This document shows, in pieces, positions 22,243 to 36,200 of a DNA stretch of 64,000 nucleotides (the first letter of the stretch is position 1; each line of letters begins with the position of its first letter). The notes beneath the pieces are model-generated. The model had not been told where the DNA came from and did no database searches. It worked only from the letters and a program-made list of their open reading frames with translations. Origin of the DNA: Archilochus colubris (Eukaryota > Chordata > Aves > Apodiformes > Trochilidae); the NCBI GenBank assembly GCA_023079485.1, contig CM041085.1:90779115-90843114 (forward strand), in the 5' to 3' direction. The translations under genes and the position numbers were made by a program.

Positions 22243-23259
22243 AACTGTGTGTGTTAGTAACAGATGTGAGCCAAGATCTGGGGTGAACATCAAGTACTTC
22301 TGAACTGGAGGACTCCAGGACAATAATTCCTCAGCCTCTACTGCTTAACCCCTGCTGATGAATTACAGCCTGGGGGATAAAGTGTGTCTGCAGATGTGTG
22401 GTCTGGGTGATGTGGGTTTCACAGAATTATTCACAGCTTACTTTTGGCTACAAGAAGGTCGTGCTGGGTCACTATCAGGGCATCACAAAGAGAAATACAG
22501 ATATTCTAAAGATTATATTATAACTAAAATCACTCATTTCTGTAGGCAAGTCTTAGAAATAATTGATTATATCCTTTGTGAGAAAACAGGGGTGCGGATT
22601 TGTCTTCTAAATTATTTTATTACATAAAAATATATATATATTTGTATTCAACACTGTTTACAGAAACATAAGAAATAGAAAATGAGATAATTTTCATAAA
22701 GCTGATACAGTGGTGCATATTTAGCAAGGAGCAGCATTGTCACCTTTTCTTATGAGGTGTTAAAAATAAATGTGCTGTAAGCATCAAAGATTTCCAGTCA
22801 TCTTCATTAACTTTCCCTTCTTAAAATATCTTTATTAGGTTATTAGGTCAGATATACAAGTACAGGAGAAAGTCCTATGAAATATGTTGCCTGACTTTTC
22901 CCAGCTGTAGTAAATCTCAGGGTAAAATGAACATCCCATCCATTCCATCATCCTATCACTAGGAGAACCACTGAGAATATTCACTATAATTGAGAAGATG
23001 CAATTTTTTTTTTTAATTAATAATCATCCTAGAACAGAAGAAAGGAAATTGAAACAAAAGTTAATTCTTTTTTGGTAAAGTTTTACTCAAGCATTTGTAC
23101 AGATTAGATCATGGCTGCTTCCAGTCAGGGGTGCTCATTCTGTAAATGCCAAGAGTCACAACTGACCTGCAGTTGCAAAAAAGGAGAGTAATAAAGTCAC
23201 TCTCTATTATTATTAACCTCCACACAGTTTCCATCTTTAAATGAGATAAAAGCCCTGTT

Positions 23260-23282
23260 AAAAAAAAAAAAAAAAAAAAAAA
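23260..23282. repeat. Poly(A) tract
   Basis: A run of 23 A after GCCCTGTT. No recognisable retrocopy body upstream. Confidence 0.9.
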
Positions 23283-26200
23283 GCAATTTTAAAAGTATAG
23301 CCTCCCTTGATAGGTAACTTATTATCTGTCAGTATCAAAGTGTGTGAGACTTTCCTTTCTTTGCAATACCATTTCTTTTCCTAATCCATGAGTGACAACT
23401 TCAAAAAGGAACCTTTGTAATGTGAGATTAAGATCATAAAATTATAATTTAATTAGATTATATTTTTTTTTCTTTTTTTAAACTACAGGACTGGTAAACG
23501 TCCTAGGCTATGAACCACTTTTTAGGAAAAATTTCTCAAACTTTTACTGGATGGCAAATAAATGGAAAGCAGGAGAAAAAGTTGGGGCAGCTGGCTAATT
23601 GGAGTTGGGAAAGCATTCAAAGAGTTCCACACTGTTTTGAAATGCTTAGGGTCTCAGAAACACAAAATATATGCTCAACTGAAGGAATCATTTTAGCTTG
23701 TGTTACTCCAATAAAACCAATCAAATGTGTTTGTGCTTCTATTTTGCCTACTTAAATGAAAGCAAGAATTTACTATAAACAAAAGTAGGACAAATTCAAA
23801 TATTTTGGAGATCCTCTGGTCTCCTTTGTCCTTTCAACATTTCTCTTCCGTAGCTGGGAATTTGTAGGCATCCCCTGACTTGCTGTCAGTTTGTAATTAG
23901 AATTGCCATTTTGCAAAAATTTGTAATTTACAGGAAAAGTTCACTGTCATATTATTTAGATATATATTTTTAAATTATTTGTAGAGGAAAATATTTTGAT
24001 TTTACAGGAAGTAACAGTTCAGTTACTTCAGATCAGCAGTTTTTCTTTTTGAATAAGCCATTACACTGCAGATCTCATTGGATACTAAAAGCTTGTTGAT
24101 GTATTTGTTGACCAACATCAAATGTCGTGTAATTGTTCTTTTTTCACACATAATCCTGGGGATGAAAAACTAATTTACAATGAATAATTTATCCAGTTTA
24201 CTTTGTCTAGTTTTCTGCTTGTAGGCAAGCGACAAGTATATTATAATTTCTGTAGATGTTTACGTTTTTCATTTTTGACTACCATGTTTCACTCCAGTTT
24301 TTGCCTACTATATGCAGACACCATTGGTTTGATTAGTTGTGCACATGAATGCAATGTCATTGATTGTGAATATCCATATATTTGATTTTTCTCTGCTCTA
24401 ACAGAATATAGTCATTTGCATGCTAAGCTGAATGTGAACTCAAGAAATAGGAAGGCTGCAGCAGATTTTTAAAAATGTTTAAACAGCGCTTCCTGGAAAA
24501 AAGAAATCTTTAGATATTTGCTCAGCTCTGCTAATTGGAGATTGTATTGACTATTTGACCTTGAAACAGCTAACTGTTCAAATCGGTTTGGAGAAGCATT
24601 TAGGTGTTTGGATCACTCCTTTGTAATTATCCATTGTCTAAATATTTTGAGGTTTCCTAATGGCCTTTGTGAGAGTCCATAAAAGAAAATGTCTAAAGGC
24701 TTCTCAAGAAAAGAGAAACCTTGTCATTGTGGTGAATTTATTCACATTTCAACATTTTGAATGACAAGCTGAAATAAAGGGAAAAAAAATTTTGAACAAC
24801 TTCCAGAAAAGAGGAGGTCTAGAGAGGGAAGGGGGAGTGACACACTTTTCTTTACTTACTTTTGAAACTGACCCATAGCTTTTATTTGGTGCAGCGTAGG
24901 TAGCGGCACAGAGGAACTTCAGAAGAATACCTGCAGGAAAAGGAGGTGCAGATATTAGAAAGTACATGCAAAAGGAAATAAATAGTTACTGTGTAAATTT
25001 TAATGGAGAGCTTAAGAGCTGCTGTGCAGCTTCTGGGATGGAGAGGTTTTCCTGGGTTTGTAACCCAGTGAATAAGAGTGATGTTCAAAGTGGCACTTTT
25101 AGTGTGACCAGTGTGTACATGCTCCTCTTCTGCTGAAGCAGTTCAGAATAGAAGCTTGAACTGGTCATTGTGAACATCCCTCAGAAGCAGTGTCTTTCTC
25201 AAAACTAAACTTAACTCCTTGTGATTACCTGCCAAGATAAAGCTTTGTATTTCTAATCCAGAAACACTGCCATACTGAAGATTTCCCTGCTTTCTGGAAA
25301 GTATTCAAACCATCATTTAAAAACAGCCTTCTAGACTTTAGGTTCTGATTTTTTTGTCCTGTTTGGGTTGTGGGGTTGTTTTTTGCTTTTTTTTCTTTTT
25401 AATTTGTGTTGGTTTTTTTCTTAACTGGAAAACACACAGTGTGGCTACTGGAATTGCATTTAAATTACGTCTTTTAAACTTACATCTAGTTCACTTGTGT
25501 TCTGAGGCCTTTTCTCTTAGACAGATGATGTCCCATCTAGAAATCTTAGAGTTTCTGTATCAGTGCACCCAGATAGGAGATGGTGAATGAAAATGTGTTC
25601 AAACATGGTTTCCATTCTGCATCATTGCCTTTATTGAAAGAGCCAATGAGAAGATTGAGTTTATGCCATTTTTTCATTACAAGGATTAAGATTTTTTTAC
25701 AATATAGTAAGGAAAATTGACACTGATGTCATATTTACAAATTAAGCTAGGACTTAGAGAGTCTTTTCTCAACAAGAAGAAGCAATTTTAAATTGATGCT
25801 ACGTTATGAAACAGCAAAAAGGCAATAGACATGACTGACAGATTCATACAGAAGTGAGAGTAAGAAGTGCCTGAGTAGATCTTCTGCTGGCAAGCACGTC
25901 CTACTGTGGCACTGCTCAGCACAATATAGTTAAATCTGAGCATCCAGCCTTTTTCCACTAAAGATTGAAGCTAAATGTTTGAAGGGTGCTTAGCACAAAT
26001 ACAAGTCAATAATACTGTTGCTTTCAGACCTTGTTCTTTTTTAAGAAGTCTAATGCAAGTCTAGAGGTTACTTCCCTTGCCCCAGATGCAAAGAATTACC
26101 AAAAGAGAATGAATATGGGACTAAAATATACATTGCTCTTATATTTTACTTGCAATTGCTTTTTTACTTCAGGATAAGAAAATGGGCTTTCTACTCTGGG

Positions 26201-28496
26201 CTAAGAAAGGATACTGCTTCACTGAACGCCACTTATCATAATACGATCACTTAGATGATCTTCTTGTATTTACAAAGAAATACATAATTTCTTTGCAAGA
26301 AATAGTCCCATCTGTTGAGACACTGAGAAACTGGTACAGCTCCTGGGTCTAGGACAGACAGACTGAAGAGCAATTTTAAATGCAAATATTCTTTCTTGTC
26401 TCTCATTTCACTGATCAAACCAGCCAAACTGAGCTTCTTGTTATCTTCTGGAATGAGTGAAGAGCGGGGCTGTTAGAAAGTCCCTGGAAAACAACCACAC
26501 AATAAGATAGATTGTGCTTTTAATGTCATGCTGTTCTTCCTCTCATTGCAAGCTATATAAAACAAAAGCAAATGCCACATTCAACTGTTTATTCTGAGCT
26601 CAATAGTTATTTACATTTTTCAAGAGTTTTCAAACAGAATTAGACAACTATGTTCATGTTTATTCATTGCCAACCTAGACAATGAAAAGATTGACAATAG
26701 GAGGCATTTTGTCACACTTCAACATTTGAAACAGAATAATCAACAGATGACTATGATCCCTAAAATTGGGCTTTCAGAGGCTTTGTTTAATATTTTAAGC
26801 TGGAACTCTTAGGACTGTTAAATCCATTCTATCTCCTACTTTGTATTTAGACAGAAACTGTATATATAGACCTGCACATCTGCTTCAGGGCATGTTTGTG
26901 CCTGTGTCAGTGCTTTAATGAATATGTTGAAGTGAGCAACTGGCACCTGATTCTGCTACTTTTGAAGTCAATCCCTATAATCCCAGTAGGACATTCTCAG
27001 TGTGAGTGAGATCCAGACAGCTAAGAACAGTTGCTCCAAGCCTTAGAATAGTGAAATGAATTTCATATCATGATAGTCAAAGGGGATTCTTTTAATATTT
27101 TTTTCTAATTTCATATTTCAGGTTTTAAGACATACCACTTACTTATTTATCTGCATCTTTCTGATGAAAAAAACATAATCAATAAAGAATGCACTGAGAC
27201 TAAAGAGCGCTTGAATAAAGCTGGAATTATAGGCATGTGAATCTGCATGGCTGAACAACATATTGATTAAATATGATTGATTACCTATTTATTTCCAAGG
27301 CACTTAGAAAAAGAGCTAAGCTATATTCAGCATACCTTCTGCGACTTGAAAAATCAGATTTTATTTTTAGTATAGTGACAGTGAACAGGATAATGTTTAT
27401 ATTATCTGAAAGACCCTATGGAGCCTTAGAAGAAAATCCTGAATGATGGTCTCACAAATGCAGAGTTAGTTAGTTACTCAAACTTTGGAGAATAGTCTAA
27501 ATATATTTATAGTATAACAAATCCAGCAACATGGATACAGAATGAAAATAGTAGCAACACTTTGGTGTTTCTCTAAGAATGAAAATCACAGTCAGTATTA
27601 AACCTTCAATGTCTGGGAACCTGAAGTTCTGGAGTTTTTCTCTTACCTTTGCAAACTGTAGTTTGGGTCTTATTCTTAGGAACTATAATCTGAATAAATA
27701 AGGCTTGTCCCATGAAACCAAAGGAACTGTCATGAGAGCAGTGCATTAATAAATCTGAATAATGCTTTCAGACTCATCACTGCTATGAATTTTTATGCTG
27801 TAAAAAAAGAGACCTAATGATATAATCTTCTTATTTTGTTTTGATTTGATTGTAATAATCATATTTTTCAATGGACTAAACTTTACTCATAAAATACATA
27901 AAACTCTAACATCTACTTATAATGCTGCAGAAAGATCATGTGGAGGATAAACTCTTTTGCCATTCTTTCCATGCTCTCCTTTCTTGGAAAAAGTACTTCT
28001 CTCCTTGACATTAGTTATCAAGTTCTCAGTCCAAAATTATTTTCTGTGCTAGACAGAGTATAAAGGAAAATGCTGATGCAGCTGTGCATGTTCTAGTATT
28101 ATACATGATGTTAATACTACTACCTAATAAATATTTATACTTTTTATATAGAGATCTAAGTGAAGGACATCTCTCAACTGATCATCCAGCCTTCATATGG
28201 TCCTTAAATATTCATACTGTATGCTGTTATATTCATAAGACCCTACATTAAAAATATATGGAGTATTCTCCATGGAGACAGAATTTGTCTGCATCATGGA
28301 GTGTACCATTTGATCATTAAACAGCATTATAATTCAGGACCCTGTTACCAAAAATACTTCTTTCTGTCACTTGGCTATTTATTGGGTGAAGAAGTCTTGG
28401 TACAGTATAATTTTATAGGCATTTATGATGTGACTATCTTCACCCATGTTACCCTTTTTATGACAGCTTGCCAAGGTGAATTATAAACCTTTTTTT

Positions 28497-28517
28497 TGTG
28501 TGTGTGTGTGTGTGTGT
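28497..28517. repeat. TG dinucleotide microsatellite
   Basis: Ten TG units after a T run, followed by an imperfect ATGTGTAT end. A simple microsatellite that could vary in length. Confidence 0.93.
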
Positions 28518-30249
28518 ATGTGTATAAATGCTAACAAACTCAGTGGATTGCTATTAAGACTTGGAACAAATCCAATTTAATTAGAATTGTTGCAAGTTCA
28601 GTTGCTGTGTGAATTCAATTCAGATGGAAAGCACGGGTTTTCTCACTTTTCAAGATTTAGTCCTCCGAGGTACTAGGAAGTTAAATAACTTTGGACTGCA
28701 AGTTTCATCATGACTGGTGAGTTCTTGGGGAGCCAGGCACACAGAAGCTCTGTGTTAATGATGAAAGCTCAGTGCAGACTGCTATTTTTTGCAGACTGGT
28801 AAGTGCAGAGACTTCAGCTTTGCCAGGCAATTAAAGCAGCCTTGAGCTCTGGATTCAGGAAGGGCTCCAGGTGATAAGATGCTGTGGCACTTAACATTAA
28901 CTGGGATACTTCCAGCATCCCAGTCTTACTCATGTGTTTTTCAGTCTAGCATTTTGGTAATCTCAGATTACTGGCTTTTTATTACAGCAGATAAACAGAG
29001 TGTTATTTATATGGATAGACTTTGTATAGAGCTAACAGAGTACTACTGGGCTGAGTATTTATTTATTAGGCACTTCTTACTTTAGATAGAACACATTCTA
29101 ATAACCTTTTAATTTAATAAAATGCACAGTTTAGGAACCACAGTATATTACTTGAAAACTTTTATGGACTGTTCCAAAATAGTATCTTCATTTTAATAGA
29201 ATTTTAAGGGCATGTGTTTAAAAAATATCTCCTCTTTCACAAAGCTTTCTTTGGAGTTCATCTGTGTTCCTTTCTATAGTACATTTGTGACATTGTCATC
29301 TCTCAGAAAATAATTCTGCATCAATCTGCAGAGATACATATTTAGCAACTGCACTTAAATCAAAGACAAACATAACAGGGCACATAACACAAACAGCTCT
29401 GGCTGATGGGCCTTTTAGCCAGTTGCCTCTAATCCATACACTTCCTCTAGATAATTGAAAAAAAAAGGACTTGAACCTGGTACAATAAAAGGCATGAAAA
29501 GTAGTCTTCATTGTCTATAATTTTCTTTCCCTCATCATATTCAGTGCTTTTGCAAGTCTGAACTTCAGATATACACGGGAGAAAAAGGATTGTGCTGAAT
29601 GAATATTCTGATGTATTTGAGTGCAGAAGCACCTGTCCAATATGCGTGTTCCTGCTGGGTATTCAGAGGAGGTTCAAATACATGAGCCTAAATTTTCACA
29701 GACATAACCATGGATATGTATACACCATATGTATGCTGGTATCAGACAAAGCTGGCTTAAGCTGTGCCTTGGCTGCAGGCCAGGCACAGACACATGGCAG
29801 CAAACGCTTCCCCAGAGGCAGCACACCAATGTCCCATTATCTGCTGCTTTTGGAAGAGGGAGAGTTTATGACTCTCCAGCTGCCTTAGCATTTCCAGCAA
29901 ATCTTGTGTTGGGTATAGAGAGCAGTGCTCACTTTATGATACAGATATGCATGTATGTTATCTATAGCTGCAGCACAGAAAAATGTGGTCCCTTTCTTCC
30001 AGCGTATCTGCTTATAAGGACTTTACATGGCACAGAGCTTCTCTGCAGCCAGCAGTGTGCATGAACAACTGTATAAGGTATCAGTCTGAAAGCTCAAGAG
30101 AAATAAAATTTAAGGCATGTATTTTCTCTTCAATAATGCAGTTTTAGGGCAAAAGTGTAAATGTAGAAAACAAATATAGAAAAGAAAAAGATACCACAAA
30201 TATTTAAAAGGATAGTTATACTAGTATAATTAGATGCACTGGATGAAGC

Positions 30250-30264
30250 TTTTTTTTTTTTTTT
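30250..30264. repeat. Poly(T) tract
   Basis: Fifteen T in a row in otherwise ordinary intron. Confidence 0.9.
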
Positions 30265-33200
30265 CCTGTTTTTGACTTCTTTAGCAATGGTGATGTTGAA
30301 GTGACTAGGACATCCATATTAATGCCTCTTTGTCAGATAAATAGGTCGATGTTCTTCTCAGGTATGCTCATTTTTAAAACAATGAGATCAGTTATATTTT
30401 ATCAAAAGTGCAGATTTAGTGTAAATCTAAACTGTAGCCAAAAATGTCAAGAAAATTGATCTTATTATGAAACACAGTACCTTGAGTTTGACCTATAAGA
30501 CTGTTAGAGAGCACAGCAATCACTAGGAGAGAGAGATACAGTATATTGGCTCCAGGACAATAAAGTAGAAGACTAGAAATCAAAGATGTTCTTTCTCTCT
30601 ACAGATCTGTTTTTTTTCCTGATGAAATTATGGTTGTTTGCATTTTAATAGCTTTTACAGTCATTAAGTACTGTTACTTATAGGCAGCTAATAGTTCTCT
30701 CTGTCTACCTGCTGTTTTGTAGCTCTTGTTATGGTGTAAAAATTTGTGAAGTGCAACCTCTGATATCATAAAGACTGCAAAGTTCGTTAGGTAAAATTAA
30801 GTAGCTAAGTACTTCTTATATATTAATATTATAAGATTACATTAGTATCCCAATGACACTCATGCAAATATATCCCCTTGCTACTCTCTGCAGTGGAGTA
30901 AAACCACATTTAAGTTTTTCTCCAAATCAGAATATCTGTCCAAGTAGAGTTTGTAACATTATATATCAGTTCCTAAGAAGGTGTTTTAGCTGTAGCATTA
31001 CTGTTCATAAAGTCCTCCAACTCTCCTGGACTAAACAATGAGTTTCAGCAATTAAAATATTAATAAAGTTTAGTTAACATAGTACCATAAATTCTTTTGA
31101 TCACTATGTGTCTGAAGATGGAAATTATTTAAGTCTGAGTGAGAACTTCTAACTTCAGAGTTAGAAAAGATATTATGTTATCTTTTATTTGGAATTTCTG
31201 TTTCCTGATTGTTGCCTGTATAAAATTGCAATTTCAGATATCCAAATTGCTAGAAAGCTGAAGTTAAAACCCCCAAACAGCTCAATAGCCCAAAACTGAG
31301 TCATTTGGTTTGGCTTGGTTTGCTTGTATTGCCAAAATTGCTCAGGTATGTGAAAGCTTACAATGTTTGTTTAATTTAATTTTATTTTGTGTAAGGCTCT
31401 AGGGGAGATGCAGATGGGACTTTTGTTTCACTGCAAGTTAGATTTTGTAAAATGTAACTGTGGACACTGTAGCTAGGGAAAAAAGAAAAAACCAGAAAAT
31501 CTCTGAAATGCAGTTGTTGAGTCAATGAGTGCATCCATCAAATAAATTAGGAGCCACAAGAGTTTTTTCATTTTTCACTTTCCTTGAACAGCCATTTCCT
31601 TTTCCTGCAAGACCACACTGCACGCAAACACCCTAAACAAATAAATTCAAGAGGTGGCTTGTACGTGCTAAACATAACAGAGAGCAACAAGAAAAAAAAG
31701 TCATTTTTATTGTGTTTTGTTAATTTCATTTATGTTTCAGCTGTTTATTTTCCATGGGGAAAAAAAAAATCTCTGATGCAAGTGATTTGTCTTGTATTTG
31801 CATGGTCTTCTTTTATGTAGTACTGGAAAATAATTACATGTGAGGTTGCTACATCAGTTGTAGCTGCATTTGATAACTGTATGGCTGAATCAGCAGTTAA
31901 TGTGGGTACTATTTCTATTTCCATGCACAGTGCATTATGAAGGGAGTGAGAGTGTTTTACCCTCACAGAATCTTTTGCAGTCCAGTGTGATGTTATCCAC
32001 TCAGGTAGGAAGCTTTAAATCCCTAAAGGCAGAGGAAGAAGTGAAAGTCCGTGTCTTGCATCTGGAATTGATGTAATGCTGGATTTAAAAAAAAAAAAAG
32101 AGTGAAAAGACAACTTCTAGTCTACTCTTCCAGATTTCTTTTTAAAAGAAAGACTTGACCTCTTGCAGAATTTTTACAAAAATGACATTGCACAGAGTGC
32201 CACTGTGGAGGTCTGATTGCCTTCCTACAATCCAAGCAATAGCTCCTAATTCTTGGAGAGAATCAAGCTTTGTTTGCACCCTTTCCAAGAGGACAGCTAA
32301 AGGTAACTAAAGGGTACAGTACTGTAGGGTATCATTCTTACAGAATTACATTTTCCTGTACATCATGCAGGAAAGTACTTATATCTTAAATATCACTAAT
32401 TATAGTATGGTTCTTCTGTTTATCCAGGATCCAGAAATTTAAGATCTTAAATAACATGAAGTTTGTAAACAAAGCATGGTTCTAAATCATTAAGTTACTT
32501 CTAAGAACTGGGCTTAATTAATTTTGTAGAAAAATTTATGGGGAAAAAATATTGTAGTTTTTTTATTTGGTTTGGTTTGGTTGTTTGGGTTTTTTTCATC
32601 CTACCTATCTGCTTTGATGAGTCTTTGATGAGGATGCTTTCTTTCCTCAGGACCTTAGTCAAGCTGTAGAGAGAGTACAAAGGCTTTTTTTTGTTTGTGT
32701 TGAGGAAGGGAATTGTTACAAAGAACTAAGCTTCTGCTTTGGAAAATACCATCTCAGCCATTCTGGATCAGAATACATACATTTGGGGATAAGCAATCAG
32801 GTCACTGGATACAGTCTGAGAAACTGTTTAACATTCTGTAGGGCAGAATTAATTAATGAAAGCTGAAAGATGTTAAAATGAACTTCCCAGCATTAGTAAC
32901 ATGAGGTTTTTCCTTCCGTAGCAGAGGAATGATCTTGAACATTTCCTTTAAACTGTATGTCTGTGTTGTCACAGTATGAGTGTACAAAGTTGTACAACTT
33001 AGGTGTTGAGTAGGTATGATGTAAAACTAGAAAATTAATTTGCAGAGGAAATTACCTTTACTTTTTCTTCATATATTTTCCTTGCTCTGAAAATTATGCG
33101 TACTGGAATAATGATTTTCTTTGTAAAGAACACTTCTGCTCAGCTAAAAGTGCTGATTAATTTTACATTGTTAGTTACTGGAGGTTGTCTTCTTCAACTG

Positions 33201-36200
33201 TCCTGAGATTTGTTGGCCTTCTTAGAACAACAAAATGAAAAATCCAAGGATCTACTGTTTTTTCTAACTTCAAAGCATTATGAACCTAATATTTATTTCT
33301 CGAAGCATGTGTGTGGGATTCAGCCTGTAGTTTTATGAATACTTTATCATTTACCTACCAAGTAAAAAAAATTCTGAAAGTCAACATCAAAAAAGACCCA
33401 GTGTTGCTGTAGCCTTCTTCATCCACTGAGGGGAAGAAAGTATAGAGGCGAAGAAAATGAACACCAAATTAACAAAACCATGGGATTCTCATGGTGCATA
33501 CAAGTTTGCATGTATGATTTGTAAATTGTCTACTCATCGTGGTCCTTAGGACTGCATATTTTAAAAAAAAAATGAAGGAAAAAAGAAAAAAAAAAAGCAG
33601 TTTTGGAGATAAGGATAGTCAGCATTTTGATTTGGTAGGTGGTCATGGTGGTCATGCAAGTCAGTATTCCATTTCCTGACCAGAGTTCAGAAGTATAAGC
33701 AACATTATGAGTCAAAAATACTTTCATTCATCACTGTAAATCCAGAGTGGCTCTTCTGAAAATGAGATGGAGATCAAAGTGAGCTCAGTTGTATTTCTAT
33801 GTAGAAAAAGATATATTACAAGAAAATTAGTGTTAGATGGGCTGAAGCAAGCTTTGCTCCCTAAAATACTTTTGGTTGGATGACCCAGCAAATGGCCAAA
33901 GAAGTTACTATGTCCTCTGATTCTTCACAACTATAGGCTTAAAAGCTCTCACCTATGGGAGCAGCAGTAACAATTTTCAGGCCTTATGCAATTAATAAGC
34001 ATTTAATCCAAAGTAGGTACATTTTTTTTCAGGGATGGAGTTAAAAGGACAGTGGGCTGAAGCTCCTAGGGGTTGCTGTCCTTACTTCAGTAAGGATGTC
34101 AAGAGAAGGTAGAATCTGAATTGTCTGCAGTTACTTTTTATTCCACATAGACTGGATCTGTGATGGAAGCCATAAATTGCAAAGTAACATTTCAGTTTGT
34201 GCCAAGCAGGGAGGGACTTCCTCCTGAGCTGGGGTGCAACTTGCTCTTTCAGCATAATTTCTGAGGTCAATCTGTTAGCAGTAGCAGGGTATCTCTCTCA
34301 GACAAAGCAGAAAATGTAATAGATTACGTAAATATTAGTACAATCTAGCTGTAATGGCTTGGTTTATTCTTTTTATTTATATAGTGATTCTAGGATTTTA
34401 GATTAGCAGTTCAGATTTAAATAGGTCTAAAGCAAATCACAAAAGATAAATTGACTCTTTGGATTAGAGCTGATTGTCCTTTATAGTCCTTGGAGGGTTA
34501 CAAGTATAGATAAACGTCCAACAAAAAGTCTTGTTTAAATTTTAGCAAGCAGCTGTCAAAGCCCCAGGAGCTATCATTTACCAGTGGTGGAGAAAAAAGT
34601 GCATCATGTGTATTCTTTCAACTAAGAGGCTTATTGGACACAACAGGAACGTAAAGATTATTCCAAAGGGTGCTGGCCGCTGTGTGAGTTGCCCATGTGA
34701 TTTACAGCCACCACACCATGCCCTGCATGCATTTCATGACACTACAATCTGTCAGTTCTCAAAGCTATAAAGTCATCCCTTGGAGATAACTGAGTCAGCC
34801 TCACACTGATGTTCATTTCAGGACATGACTATCATTTCTTTGCTTAATAGTAAAGTGGCAGTGTGATTTAAAATGTCATCCTCTAGGTAAAAGACTAAGA
34901 ATCCTATTAAACTATAATACAGGTAATAGATATTGTAAGATACTGTAAGTACTAATTTACTCTGAAGTAGTGAATTGGATCCATTTCAAAGTGGATAGAT
35001 AGGAAATGATGTGGGCCCATAAGCAGCTTGGAAAAGACATAGGATGTCTTTATCAGGTTATTTATTGAGATGTTAAAAATAATCACTATCATTTTTACTT
35101 AGACATGGAGAACCAAAGAATTCCAGTCATCTTCCATTATAAAGTACAATGATTTTATTTATTTGTGTTTATTTAAGAATCCAAAGTTTTTTAGATAGTG
35201 TACAAATACAAGACACAAATGTGCATCATGGTCTGAAGAGTTTCCATTGTATGTATTTCCTGTGGCAGTAGACCCGTCCTTAATGCCATCAGCATGGTGA
35301 CTGAGCCTTCAGCAAAGAGGCTGATTCTTTTAGGTAAAAGTCTTTTACATTGTATGCTACCTAATGATGAATGTAATTTAAAGTAGCTGTATCAGTTTGA
35401 GTACTCCTGTATGTTTAAAGAAAGTTCTCTTTGCAGTTAAAGAGCAAGAGAAGATCACTTGTTACATTGGTGTTCATCTCTGATTGGTCCCTAAGGAGTT
35501 TCTGCCTCAGGAACAGGGCAAGCTTCACCTGGTGATTCACAGTTATAGTAACAGACTCTACATGAATATAATGACATAGTTATGTGTAGATACTAGAAGC
35601 TGCAAGCTTTAATTCCTTATAAAAATTCAATTATTCCTTATTATAGAAGTTTTCAGCCAGCCTCTCATTGGTTGAAGATATGAGATTTTTCAGCCCATTC
35701 AGCATCTGAAATATGAATATCAAAAGCTCTGAGGTTCTCTATAGAGAGAAAGAGATGATGTAGCAGAGGAACAAGAACTTTGATGTGGTAGTAGATTCAT
35801 TTTGGTAAAGAGTGATTGTTTCATGCAGATATGCCACATTAGAGCATTGTATAGCAGTGTTTGGGCCTGTGCTATCACCACTTTTAGATTGGTACTGAGC
35901 AGCTAGCTGGAGGAGTTCAGAAACTGTGAAGTTCTCAGAGCTAATCAGAATATACTGATGTCTGTGAACAAGTTGTTCGGATACACTTGCACTAGTTTTT
36001 AACAAAGCCTCAAGAAATTCTTAAAGAACTGTAAGTTCTATTGAACTTTTCATTTTTAGAAAGATAGGCTTTTAATAGAAGTTATAAAAAGAAGTAGCTG
36101 AAAATGGAATGAAAACATACTCAGATCTCTATTTGCAAATTGTCTTAATATTGTCTAATCATTGAGCTGCTTCCTGCACACCTGCACTTTCTGTGAGTCA

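Noticed and set aside
35739..36005. 88-residue minus-strand ORF (SEQLVHRHQYILISS...)
   Set aside because: Looks protein-like at first sight, but there is no recognised family, no flanking exon signals supporting it, and no neighbouring homology.
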